Part shown: positions 17,969 through 26,100 of the stretch, one piece after another
How the letters are laid out: the number at the start of each line of letters is the position of its first letter
Numbering within the stretch: position 1 is the first letter of the stretch
Assembly (NCBI RefSeq): GCF_007830295.1
Contig: NZ_VLKC01000002.1
Coordinates: forward strand, 4,896,675-4,960,674
Direction of reading: 5' to 3'
DNA length: 64,000 bases
DNA from: Sporomusa sp. KB1
GTDB lineage: Bacteria; Bacillota; Negativicutes; Sporomusales; Sporomusaceae
Made by a program: the position numbers and the translations under genes
The notes under the pieces: model-generated
Told to the model about the DNA's origin: nothing
Seen by the model: the letters and a program-made list of their open reading frames with translations, nothing else
The model's database searches: none

Positions 17969-18371
17969 TTTCTTTCATGTCCTCGGCTAGCCATGCCTGC
18001 ACAGCTGCGGCTGACATCAAGCTGTCAAGTTCAGCGGGGCGGGAAAGCTCAATTTCTGCAAACCAGCAGTTATACGGCAACTGACTGATTAACGCCGGAC
18101 TTGCGGTTACCATATCATTGACTTTGGTTACTAGACCACTTACTGGCGCGTAAACACGCCCGACCCATTTTCCTGCTTCCAGTGACCCGCAAGTTCCCCC
18201 CCCCTCAACAGCAGTTCCCACTGTTGGTAAAACCAAATATAAAACATCACCAGTAATATCCAGACCGTAGGGCGTTAATCCAAACAGCACTTTGTTGCCA
18301 ACCCGTTTAATCCACTGGTAATGGGTATCATACAATAATTCTTCAGGAAAACTCCATTTGCTTACGCTCAT
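17961..18371 (-). CDS. GcvH-like lipoyl carrier protein (LbpA-like), second copy
   Basis: This 136-residue protein has the hybrid motif fold of glycine cleavage H protein. The likely lipoylation site is Lys68 in LEAGKWVGR, in place of the usual SVKA. No gcvT or gcvP is present, so a role in glycine cleavage is unlikely. It lies directly between the Fe-S subunit gene (18402-19571) and a lipoate ligase gene. In sulfur oxidisers the related LbpA carries bound intermediates to an Hdr-like complex, and a similar shuttle to the neighbouring flavin/Fe-S enzyme is inferred. Confidence 0.8.
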   Translation of the reverse strand: MSVSKWSFPEELLYDTHYQWIKRVGNKVLFGLTPYGLDITGDVLYLVLPTVGTAVEGGGTCGSLEAGKWVGRVYAPVSGLVTKVNDMVTASPALISQLPYNCWFAEIELSRPAELDSLMSAAAVQAWLAEDMKENA

Positions 18372-18401
18372 TAGCTCCTGCTCCTTTCCCTGCTTGCCAA
18401 C

Positions 18402-19571
18402 TTAGTTGTCTACAGCCATTAATAATAATTCAGCAACATCCATTACCTGCAAGGGCAGTTTTTCGGCCCTGGCTGCCTTTTCCAGCATTTGTTCACACTG
18501 CTGACAGGCAGATACGACGATGCCGGCTCCCGTCTCAGCCGCCTCTTTTATCCGTTTACCAGCAATGGCATCTGCCAAACCGGCATCTGCACCCTGGAGA
18601 TTTCCGCCACCGCCACAGCAGGTTGATTCTTCTCCACTAGTGGCCATTTCTACAAATTTGATTCCTGGAATACTGGTAATGATTTGCCGCGGCGGATTGA
18701 TAATGCCGCTGTTGCGCCCTAAATCACAGGGGTCATGGTAGGTCACTGTTTGGTTTAGTTCATTTGGCACTAACTTACCTGCAGCGATTAGCTCTGCCAG
18801 CATTTCCGTGGCATGGACCAGTCTAAATCCCAGACTCTCACCCAGCACCTCCGGATATACATGGCTCCAGACGTGATAGCAGGAAGCACAGCCAGTCACT
18901 AAGGTTTTGGCCCCCATCTGCCGTACCGTATCGACATTGTGCCGCGCAAATTCCGCTATCTCATCAGCATGCCCGGCTGCCAGCATGGGAAAACCACAGC
19001 ACCACTCTTCAGAACCCATTGTGGTATAGTTTACTCCTGCTTTTTGCAATAACTGTACCATGGCGACTGGAACCTGGGCTGCGCGGGGAAAAAAGGAAGA
19101 TACACAACCGACAAAATATACGACTTCCGCCTCTGGTTCCTGATCCAAATTCTCTGGTATTTCATCCAGCTCTTCCGCCCAGTCAAGTCTGGTTACATTG
19201 GCAAAGTTGGAAATATTCTTCTTGTCCTTCAGGTTATCTATCATTGCCGTATAAGCTGCAGGCGCCTGGCCGCCAGCTACCAGTTTAGCCCGTAAATCCT
19301 TCCATAATGACTGGAGATCAATCCTCGCAGCGCAAGCGCGCGTGCAAGCCCCGCACATTGTACACTGGGTAATTCTTTTAGCATATTCAGGACTAATAGT
19401 GGTCTCACTATTTCGGGCAAATAATTCCCGGGCTAGCGAAATCTTTCCGCGGGGAGCGGCTGACTCCCAGCCAATCTCCTTATATACCGGGCAGTCATTG
19501 CGGCAATTACCACATCTCCCGCAAATTAAGGATTCATCAATCAAATTTTTATAAAAGCTGCCCGTACTCAT
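18402..19571 (-). CDS. GlcF/HdrD-like Fe-S oxidoreductase subunit with two CCG domains
   Basis: This 389-residue protein has two ferredoxin-type clusters near the N terminus (CGRCGNCRNDCP and CTMCGACTRACA). Two complete cysteine-rich CCG domains follow: CCGFPM with GCASCYH, and CCGGGG with ACQQCEQM. This is the architecture of glycolate oxidase GlcF and of HdrD, which can handle disulfides through a non-cubane cluster. The start overlaps the end of the FAD subunit gene by 4 bp. A lipoyl carrier gene lies on each side of the pair, so dihydrolipoyl/lipoyl disulfide chemistry at the CCG sites is an attractive inference. Confidence 0.85.
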   Translation of the reverse strand: MSTGSFYKNLIDESLICGRCGNCRNDCPVYKEIGWESAAPRGKISLARELFARNSETTISPEYAKRITQCTMCGACTRACAARIDLQSLWKDLRAKLVAGGQAPAAYTAMIDNLKDKKNISNFANVTRLDWAEELDEIPENLDQEPEAEVVYFVGCVSSFFPRAAQVPVAMVQLLQKAGVNYTTMGSEEWCCGFPMLAAGHADEIAEFARHNVDTVRQMGAKTLVTGCASCYHVWSHVYPEVLGESLGFRLVHATEMLAELIAAGKLVPNELNQTVTYHDPCDLGRNSGIINPPRQIITSIPGIKFVEMATSGEESTCCGGGGNLQGADAGLADAIAGKRIKEAAETGAGIVVSACQQCEQMLEKAARAEKLPLQVMDVAELLLMAVDN

Positions 19572-21028
19572 ACCTGTTCCCCTCCTATTTTGCCCCTGTA
19601 CACCAGTGTGGTAGCTGCCAAGAAGTCCATGCTCAAACTAAACAACGCTGGATTCAAGAGCAAGGGAGCTTGATACACTTTACCAGGATTCATAATATTG
19701 TTAGGATCAAGTAGTTTTTTCCGATGTTTAAGCTCAGCCATCTCTGCTGCCGTGTGGCACCTGCTTACATAAGGTGTATTCCACAAACCGACACCGTAGG
19801 GGCACCCACCATGTTTGGCCCCAATATCATGCAATTTTTTTACTAAGGCCAATCCCTGCAGATAGCCTATGGTATCACGCTCATCCGCATTAAACATTGT
19901 CATAACCATAGCATGCTGAGCTGTTACAACATGCCCGTAGCTTTTTAGGCCGAGATTTTTTTTGTTTTCAAATAGTTCTATATCATGAAGATAGGCAGCC
20001 AGGCTGCTAATCGGCAACCAAATCTCGGCTCCAAGCAAGGAGGGGCCTTCTCTTTTTAAGACTAGAGAAAAAAAGCGGTGCTGCCACTCATGCTCGCCTT
20101 CTTCGCCTAAATCACCGGCATTTGCCATTTGCAAACATTTGGTATAATTCTTTTTCGCGGCTGCTGTTTCTGCTTGTGAACCATCCGCATCAAAAGCTAC
20201 CGTATAGGCTTTAGCAGTCCGCTTACTGGCCATCCCCAGCCTGTAACGTAACGCGTTACAGCCGGGATCGCTAAAGTGCAAATTAAAGGGGATTGCCGCA
20301 GATAGTACTGCACCTTCGATAAATCGCTGCATTTGCCTGGCATCTTGCAATTCGGCTAAGCCATGCCACTCGGTTTCTGGCTGTGGGCGAACCCTTAATT
20401 CTATTTCAGTCACTACTCCTAAGGTTCCCTCAGAACCAGCCAACCAGGAAACCGGCGGCTTACTCATGGCGTTTAATTCTTGCACACTGCCATCAGGCAT
20501 AACGGTCTGAGCCGAAATTACCTGGTCCACTACCGGACCGTACTTTAAGCTGCCAAGCCCGTATCCCATCATGACTAACCAACCGCCAACCGTTGCCGCC
20601 TGCGCACTGCTCGGGTATGAACAGGTAGCTAAGCCAAGGCGGTTGAGGGCGCGTTCCAGCTGCCACCAGGTCATACCTGCCCCGACCCGTACAATGTTGT
20701 TCTCTTTCTCAACTGCCACTATCTGATCCAAACCGTTTAGATCAACCAGTATCCCTTTGCGCGTACATACCGTATTAAAGTAGACAGTAGAGCCCCCCGC
20801 CCGTGCGGTCAGGGGGATTCGCTTCTCAGCTGCCAGCTTGGCAATGCCAGCTACTTCTGCGGTATTTTGGGGCCTGATCACAATATCCGGCAGAGTATCG
20901 GCAATAGGGTTAACCAAAAAATCCGGCACAGGTGCCAAATCACGTTGATAAAAGCCGCGCTCGAACAGATCTGTAGTTGCACGGTCACCAAAGGCAGTCT
21001 TCAAATTTTCCAATATTTGAGCGTCCAT
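19568..21028 (-). CDS. GlcD-like FAD-binding oxidoreductase
   Basis: This 486-residue protein is of the FAD_binding_4 / FAD-oxidase C family, as in glycolate and D-lactate dehydrogenases. The FAD segment includes IVIRPQNTAEVAGIAKLA and PLTARAGGSTVYF. The C-terminal part holds HGGCPYGVGLWNTPYVSR and a final LDPNNIMNPGK. It pairs with the GlcF-like subunit. No EtfAB genes are adjacent, unlike the lactate dehydrogenase/Etf complexes of acetogens. The electron acceptor is therefore open, and the flanking lipoyl proteins are the most obvious partners. The substrate is unknown. Confidence 0.85.
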   Translation of the reverse strand: MDAQILENLKTAFGDRATTDLFERGFYQRDLAPVPDFLVNPIADTLPDIVIRPQNTAEVAGIAKLAAEKRIPLTARAGGSTVYFNTVCTRKGILVDLNGLDQIVAVEKENNIVRVGAGMTWWQLERALNRLGLATCSYPSSAQAATVGGWLVMMGYGLGSLKYGPVVDQVISAQTVMPDGSVQELNAMSKPPVSWLAGSEGTLGVVTEIELRVRPQPETEWHGLAELQDARQMQRFIEGAVLSAAIPFNLHFSDPGCNALRYRLGMASKRTAKAYTVAFDADGSQAETAAAKKNYTKCLQMANAGDLGEEGEHEWQHRFFSLVLKREGPSLLGAEIWLPISSLAAYLHDIELFENKKNLGLKSYGHVVTAQHAMVMTMFNADERDTIGYLQGLALVKKLHDIGAKHGGCPYGVGLWNTPYVSRCHTAAEMAELKHRKKLLDPNNIMNPGKVYQAPLLLNPALFSLSMDFLAATTLVYRGKIGGEQV

Positions 21029-21073
21029 ATCTTACTCCTTCCCTAAGCGATATTGGGCATGCCTACCCAATAA

Positions 21074-21493
21074 TTATTCAGGCTTAGAATATTTGGCATG
21101 TTCCTCAGTAAAAAATTTATCTGCATCGTCACCATGGATTAGGTTTTGCAGCCCGGCAGCTAAATCATCAGGCTCCATTACACAAATCCACCCCGCGTCA
21201 TAGCTGTCACTATTGAGCAGTTTAGGATTTGTCGGCAATTCACCATTGGCCTCAAGTACTTTACCCGACATTGGCACTTGAATTTTGCCGGCCCACTTGC
21301 CTGACTGGATTGAAGAAAGCGTAGCCCCGGCTGCAAGTGCTTTCCCGACTCGCGGAATCCTGATAAAGGTAATCTCGCCAGCTAATTTTTGTAAAAAATC
21401 AGTAACCCCGATGCGAATTGTGTTGCCTTCAACTTTCACCCATGCATGATCATGAGTGTAATATAAACCTTGCGGAATATTATATTGCTCCAT
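21074..21493 (-). CDS. GcvH-like lipoyl carrier protein (LbpA-like), first copy
   Basis: This 139-residue GcvH-fold protein has THDHAWVKVEG at the N terminus and likely lipoyl-Lys66 in SIQSGKWAGK. It is clearly paralogous to the carrier at 17961-18371, sharing the unusual GKW(A/V)G site, but has a longer acidic C-terminal tail. It lies between a lipoate ligase gene and the FAD subunit gene. The two carrier genes thus bracket the GlcD/GlcF pair. No glycine cleavage genes are present. Confidence 0.82.
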   Translation of the reverse strand: MEQYNIPQGLYYTHDHAWVKVEGNTIRIGVTDFLQKLAGEITFIRIPRVGKALAAGATLSSIQSGKWAGKIQVPMSGKVLEANGELPTNPKLLNSDSYDAGWICVMEPDDLAAGLQNLIHGDDADKFFTEEHAKYSKPE

Positions 21494-21514
21494 TGGTTAA
21501 TCACTCCTATTTAC

Positions 21515-22603
21515 TTATCTGGCTAATAGCCAACGCAGCAGCAGATCTTCACTACTAGTAGCCATATTGCTTGCCGAGCTCTGCTGCCATTTGATGATGG
21601 CTGATCTGATATCAGAATCACACCACTTGGTACCTAGCAAATAATCCTTCAGGGAATTAATATGGGAATTCGCCCAACAAAGAAATCCGTTACTTTCAAA
21701 TTCTATTATTTTTCCGCCCTGAATAATAAGAATTGCATACCCTGGACAGACTTGCTGGTTAACGCATTCCCTGTTACCAGTGACATTAGGTGTAAAGCAC
21801 TCCGGTAAACGGTGGAGACGGATATAGGTTCCTTCGTTAATTTTCACTTGTCGTACTTTGGTTTGCTTGCCTGGCAGGTTAAGAAAGTCAGAACTTGTTA
21901 GGTTATCGGCCATGGCCTTACTAGCTGCCTTTAGTTTTTCAGAATACGGAGCAGGCTGCAAACCATCTGTCCAGGCGGAAAAATTGGCAATTAACTGTTC
22001 TTCAATAGCAGTAAAGTCAGGTGTATAACCTAATTCCTCCTCCATGGTCGTTAAATACCGTTCCATGGATAACCTGGTCAGTTCGCGAAACCGCGGGCTG
22101 GGAAGGTTTAAGACATTGGCCATAGTAGTCCTGTCAAAGGCTACTAAGATATTACCTGTATACACGGCAAAACCATTAATGTCGCCTGCGCCATTTCCCG
22201 AAATCTTTTTGCCGTTGACAACAATGTCCGCCGGAGGTTTAAGGGCAGCGCTAATATTGAAACTCGCCAAAGTTCTTACAGCAGGTTCCAAAAACTTGGC
22301 AAAAAACTCCTCACGCCGGCCTGCTAACAAGGGATTGCCAGCACGCAAGACCAGTTGGAAAAAAATTTGTTCTTTAGCCAGTAAAACCATCCCACCGCCA
22401 ATGTCGCGGCGGATAAGCGGGATATTATGGTCCTGACAGTATTTTACATTTACTTCTTGCTCTAGGTCATCATGTAAGCCGAGACAAACGCAGGGTGCAG
22501 AAGGGCGGCAGATGACTAGCCCTTCTTGCCTTGTTTGCGCCAATACATGATAGATTGCTTGGGTCTCAGCCCACGGCATGAGTCCTAGCCGGTATAAGTT
22601 CAT
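21515..22603 (-). CDS. lipoate-protein ligase-like protein, first copy
   Basis: This 362-residue LplA-family protein has RRDIGGGMVLL, and PADIVVNGKKISGNGAG with the expected catalytic Lys. Its C-terminal third has CVNQQVCPGY, reminiscent of a small accessory domain. The start lies inside lipB (38-bp overlap) after GGAGGACTG, so the two acyl-transfer genes are translationally coupled. The operon carries two such ligases beside LipB, presumably dividing E2 and the two GcvH-like carriers between them. Confidence 0.8.
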   Translation of the reverse strand: MNLYRLGLMPWAETQAIYHVLAQTRQEGLVICRPSAPCVCLGLHDDLEQEVNVKYCQDHNIPLIRRDIGGGMVLLAKEQIFFQLVLRAGNPLLAGRREEFFAKFLEPAVRTLASFNISAALKPPADIVVNGKKISGNGAGDINGFAVYTGNILVAFDRTTMANVLNLPSPRFRELTRLSMERYLTTMEEELGYTPDFTAIEEQLIANFSAWTDGLQPAPYSEKLKAASKAMADNLTSSDFLNLPGKQTKVRQVKINEGTYIRLHRLPECFTPNVTGNRECVNQQVCPGYAILIIQGGKIIEFESNGFLCWANSHINSLKDYLLGTKWCDSDIRSAIIKWQQSSASNMATSSEDLLLRWLLAR

Positions 22604-23279
22604 CTATACAGTCCTCCTGCACCGGCAATAGCTGGACGTTAAACACAGCAGAAAATTGTTGCTCTAACTTACCCCTGACCTCATCAAGACTGGTATCGAT
22701 ACCGAAATCCCGCATAGTTGCCACTGGGCGGTTGGTGATGCCACAGGGGTTGATTAAACTGAAATACCACATATCAGGATTGACGTTTAAAGAGAATCCG
22801 TGTATGGATACCCAGTTGCGGACACCAATGCCAATCGCGGCGATCTTCCCCTTCTCGGTCCAAACGCCAGTCAAACCAGTTTCCCGGAAACTACTAATGC
22901 CATACTCAGCCAGTGTCCTGATAATTACTTCTTCCAGCATCCAGGAATAGCGGTGTAAATCCTGTCCATGCCCCTTTAGGTCAAGCACCGGATAGCCTAC
23001 CAATTGACCGGGGCCATGGTAGGTTACATCACCGCCCCGATCTACTTCAATAACCTCAAGTCCGGCTGCTAACAAGGTTTCCGGTGATGCTTTAACATTA
23101 TCCTGGCTGCCAGAACGTCCCATGGTATACACAGGATCATGCTCTAGTAATATCAGGGTATCGTCACCACGGCCGCTGCGGCGAACAGACGAAATTTCCT
23201 GCTGTAATTTCCACGCAGCCACATACGGAGTTCGTCCTAATAGTAACAGCTTACAGATCTTAGAACAGCTCGTCGCCAC
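22566..23279 (-). CDS. lipB: octanoyl-[acyl carrier protein]:protein octanoyltransferase LipB
   Basis: LipB moves octanoyl groups from ACP onto lipoyl domains. Seen are VTYHGPGQLVGYPVLDL, the catalytic Cys in LINPCGI and the conserved Lys in GKIAAIGIGV. I prefer a GTG start at 23279 with GGAAGG 5 nt upstream; it overlaps the end of the DUF6506 gene by 20 bp. A TTG further upstream would add residues that are only antisense-like to that gene. It works with LipA encoded two genes upstream. Confidence 0.9.
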   Translation of the reverse strand: MATSCSKICKLLLLGRTPYVAAWKLQQEISSVRRSGRGDDTLILLEHDPVYTMGRSGSQDNVKASPETLLAAGLEVIEVDRGGDVTYHGPGQLVGYPVLDLKGHGQDLHRYSWMLEEVIIRTLAEYGISSFRETGLTGVWTEKGKIAAIGIGVRNWVSIHGFSLNVNPDMWYFSLINPCGITNRPVATMRDFGIDTSLDEVRGKLEQQFSAVFNVQLLPVQEDCIDELIPARTHAVG

Positions 23280-23559
23280 TTTTGCCTTCCAGCCCGGGGT
23301 GAATATCAAAGCGGACCACACCGACAACAGCTCTGTTGTTAACGGCTTTTTTCACCGCTGCGACCCCTTCATGCCCGAAACCAGCGCAGAGTTCAATTGC
23401 GCCAATTCCCTGTTCAACCAGTTCTTCAACTACTTTCACGGCTGACTTATAGTCGCCTACTCCCACGACTGTCAATTCCACAGCAGGCGTGGCGATGATT
23501 GACCTGTGCTGTTTACTATTGGCCTCTGGTGCAATAAAAACAAATGCTGCTTTAAGCAT
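23260..23559 (-). CDS. DUF6506 family small protein
   Basis: This 99-residue protein has a compact alpha/beta pattern (AAFVFIAPEA, VELTVVGVG, GIGAIELCAGFGHEG). It resembles the DUF6506 family, which has no known function. It lies between lipA and lipB and overlaps lipB, so it may be tied to lipoylation, but nothing in the sequence shows this. The ATG at 23559 has a GGGG-type ribosome site. Confidence 0.72.
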   Translation of the reverse strand: MLKAAFVFIAPEANSKQHRSIIATPAVELTVVGVGDYKSAVKVVEELVEQGIGAIELCAGFGHEGVAAVKKAVNNRAVVGVVRFDIHPGLEGKSGDELF

Positions 23560-23592
23560 TTATACCCCTCCCCTAATTTTAGTATTTGATTA

Positions 23593-24462
23593 CTAAATAG
23601 ACAGGTGACCAAGTTTCTCAAAAGAAGATTCAGCATGATACGAACTGCGAACCATGGGTCCGGAACTTACTTGGGAGAAACCAATTTTAAAAGCTTCTTC
23701 CTGGAGCCATTGAAAAGTATCAGGGTGAATATATTCGACGACAGGTAAATGCTCTGCTGACGGGCTAAGATACTGACCCAAAGTGAGCATTTGGCAGCCA
23801 GCCGCAAATAAATCTTTCATTACGACAAGGACTTCCTCCGTTTTTTCACCTAAACCCAGCATTAAACCGGATTTTGCCAGTGCCCCCCCGCCGCTTTGGC
23901 GTACCCGCTTAATTAATTCTAAGGACCTGGCGTATATGGCCTGAGGTCTTACAGTAGAGTACAATCGTGGTACGGTTTCAATATTATGGTTAAGAATATC
24001 GGGCTTAGCATTCAATACTGTCTGTAACGCTTCCTTACTCCCCTTAAAGTCGGGAATAAGAACTTCGATTGCTGCCTGCGGCAATTGTTCTCTGATCGCC
24101 CGGATGGTGGAGGCAAAATGTCCTGCCCCCCCATCACTGAGATCATCCCGGGTAACAGATGTGACAACAACATGCTTTAAACCTAAATGCTTGGCCGTAC
24201 TGGCTACCATCCCGGGTTCATTAGCATCAACAATATCAGGAATACCATGACTTACAGCACAAAACCGGCAGTTACGGGTGCAGCTATTTCCCAGAATCAT
24301 AAACGTGCATGTTTGATTTTTAAAACACTCACCAATATTCGGACAGTCTGCGCTTTCGCATACAGTATGCAAATGTCCTTGTTCCAACAGTGTTTTCATC
24401 TGATCAAGCGCTGACCCCTCAGGCAAAGGTAAAGTCAACCAGGCTGGTCTATCTGTATTCAT
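23593..24462 (-). CDS. lipA: lipoyl synthase LipA
   Basis: LipA inserts two sulfurs into octanoyl-lysine on lipoyl domains. The auxiliary cluster motif (CESADCPNIGEC), the radical SAM CTRNCRFC motif and the C-terminal RSSYHAE with the cluster-ligating serine are all present. The length of 289 residues is typical. It follows acoC and the AhpD-like gene and is clearly meant to lipoylate AcoC. The same operon carries a second, LipS-like pathway downstream. Confidence 0.95.
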   Translation of the reverse strand: MNTDRPAWLTLPLPEGSALDQMKTLLEQGHLHTVCESADCPNIGECFKNQTCTFMILGNSCTRNCRFCAVSHGIPDIVDANEPGMVASTAKHLGLKHVVVTSVTRDDLSDGGAGHFASTIRAIREQLPQAAIEVLIPDFKGSKEALQTVLNAKPDILNHNIETVPRLYSTVRPQAIYARSLELIKRVRQSGGGALAKSGLMLGLGEKTEEVLVVMKDLFAAGCQMLTLGQYLSPSAEHLPVVEYIHPDTFQWLQEEAFKIGFSQVSSGPMVRSSYHAESSFEKLGHLSI

Positions 24463-24471
24463 GTAATCCCA

Positions 24472-24813
24472 CTATTCGAAAGCTTCGAGAGCTTTAAGCA
24501 CAGTTGTGGCCACATAGGCCATAGCCGGTGATCCACCAAAAGCTACCGCGACTGCCGCTGCTTCCAATATTTCCTCTCTGGATGCACCCTCTGATAAAGC
24601 ATTTTTTACATGGATATTGATGCAATACTCACAGCGCACGGCTACAGCAATACCGATGCCAATAAGTTCTTTATACTTGCGCTCTAACTCACCTTCCACA
24701 TAGGCTGCCTGATCCATTTGTACAAAGGCAGCAACCAACTCAGGGCTCTCACTTTGCAGATTACCAATCCCCGCCTGCAGATCATTTACTAAATCAACAC
24801 TATCTCCTGACAT
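24472..24813 (-). CDS. AhpD-like (carboxymuconolactone decarboxylase family) thiol redox protein
   Basis: This 113-residue protein contains the full AhpD signature E-x11-C-x2-C-x3-H (from KELIG to CEYCINIH). AhpD of Mycobacterium uses this dithiol to take electrons from a lipoylated E2. Its position between acoC (E2) and lipA, in an operon with no E3, suggests that it reoxidises dihydrolipoyl groups. That is inference. I use the ATG at 24813 (GGTAGGG upstream); an earlier ATG has no ribosome site. Confidence 0.85.
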   Translation of the reverse strand: MSGDSVDLVNDLQAGIGNLQSESPELVAAFVQMDQAAYVEGELERKYKELIGIGIAVAVRCEYCINIHVKNALSEGASREEILEAAAVAVAFGGSPAMAYVATTVLKALEAFE

Positions 24814-24875
24814 ATATATATCCCTACCTTTTCTAAAAAATATATTTTTCATCGAATTAATGATTATTTCCTAAT

Positions 24876-26072
24876 TTAAATGAAAATTTTGTGAGGCTGC
24901 TCTATCAACTTCATTACCAAAGCCAGGAATTCTGCTGCCGGAGCCCCGTCAATCACCCGGTGGTCAAAGGCCAATGACAGTCCCATAATTGGCCGGATTA
25001 CGATCTGGTCGCCAACTACAACCGGAGTCTTCACTGTCCGGCCAACTCCTAATATCGCTGATTCCGGCTGATTGATAATGGGGGTAAAGTAATCAACAGA
25101 ACCATAGCCGCCAAGATTAGTAACCGTAAAACTACCGCCAGTCATCTCTTCGGGATCCAGTTTATTTTTCCGGGCACGTTTCGCAAAGTCCTTAATTTCC
25201 TTACTGATGTCAGCTAAACTTTTTTTGTTGGCATTTCTCACTACCGGTACCACTAGACCATCAGGAATTGCGATAGCTACGCCAACATTGACATCTTGCA
25301 ATACTTTTATTTCCTCACCACTTAGCGTACTGTTAATTCGCGGATAGAGTTCCAATGCTTTAGCGATAGCTTTGACCAGCATATCGGTTACTGAAATCTT
25401 ATCGGCATCCTTAACGTCGCTATTGATAGTAGAACGTAAGGCTAGCAACGCTGACAAATCCACACCGACGTGCTGCGTAACTTTCGGGGCAATCGTCCAG
25501 CTATTGGCCATATTCTCGCCAATCGCCTGACGCATTCCTTCATAAGGAATAACTTCAAGAGTAGGCCGCTCATCAGCTCCCATACTCATTTCTTCTATGG
25601 CTTTTTCCACATCTTCTTTGACTATCCGGCCTTCAGGGCCTGTGCCAACTATCAGCGTGTAATCTACACCATTTTCTTGGGCCAAAGCACGGGCAGACGG
25701 AGAAATTTTTACCTTCGCGCCATTTGCGGCGTTAACTGTTTTTTGCACTCCTGGCTGACTAGCAGCAGCTTTTGCTGCCGGGGCTGCGCTGACACTACTA
25801 GCAGCTGTTGATAATACGGCGCTGATATCTTCGCCTGCATCCCCCATAACTCCCAGCAAACCGCCTACTGGCAGCTTAGCTTTCTTGTCAGCAACAATTT
25901 TGAGCAAAATCCCATCAGTCGGGGCATCAATTTTATTCGCGATTTTATCTGTCATAACTTCCAGGAGAGCTTCCCCTTTTTTGATGGTGTCTCCCTCTTT
26001 TTTTAACCACTTACCTACAGTACCTTCCTTCATGGACAATCCTAGTTTTGGCATATTAATTTGTGTTGCCAT
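24876..26072 (-). CDS. acoC: acetoin dehydrogenase E2, dihydrolipoyl acetyltransferase
   Basis: This 398-residue E2 has a lipoyl domain (residues 1-76) with Lys43 in VMTDKIAN. An Ala/Pro-rich linker and a peripheral-subunit-binding domain follow (about 122-160, SPSARALAQENGVD), then a catalytic core ending with DHRVIDG. It passes the acetyl group from AcoAB to CoA. The PSBD normally docks E1 and E3, yet no E3 gene is present in the operon. AAGGAGGAG precedes the ATG. Confidence 0.93.
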   Translation of the reverse strand: MATQINMPKLGLSMKEGTVGKWLKKEGDTIKKGEALLEVMTDKIANKIDAPTDGILLKIVADKKAKLPVGGLLGVMGDAGEDISAVLSTAASSVSAAPAAKAAASQPGVQKTVNAANGAKVKISPSARALAQENGVDYTLIVGTGPEGRIVKEDVEKAIEEMSMGADERPTLEVIPYEGMRQAIGENMANSWTIAPKVTQHVGVDLSALLALRSTINSDVKDADKISVTDMLVKAIAKALELYPRINSTLSGEEIKVLQDVNVGVAIAIPDGLVVPVVRNANKKSLADISKEIKDFAKRARKNKLDPEEMTGGSFTVTNLGGYGSVDYFTPIINQPESAILGVGRTVKTPVVVGDQIVIRPIMGLSLAFDHRVIDGAPAAEFLALVMKLIEQPHKIFI

Positions 26073-26100
26073 TGCTGCTCCTCCTTTGCCAACCTATCAA

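Noticed and set aside
17961-21493. Glycine cleavage system
   Set aside because: Only H-like proteins are present; gcvT and gcvPA/PB are absent and the carrier sites differ from the usual SVKA.
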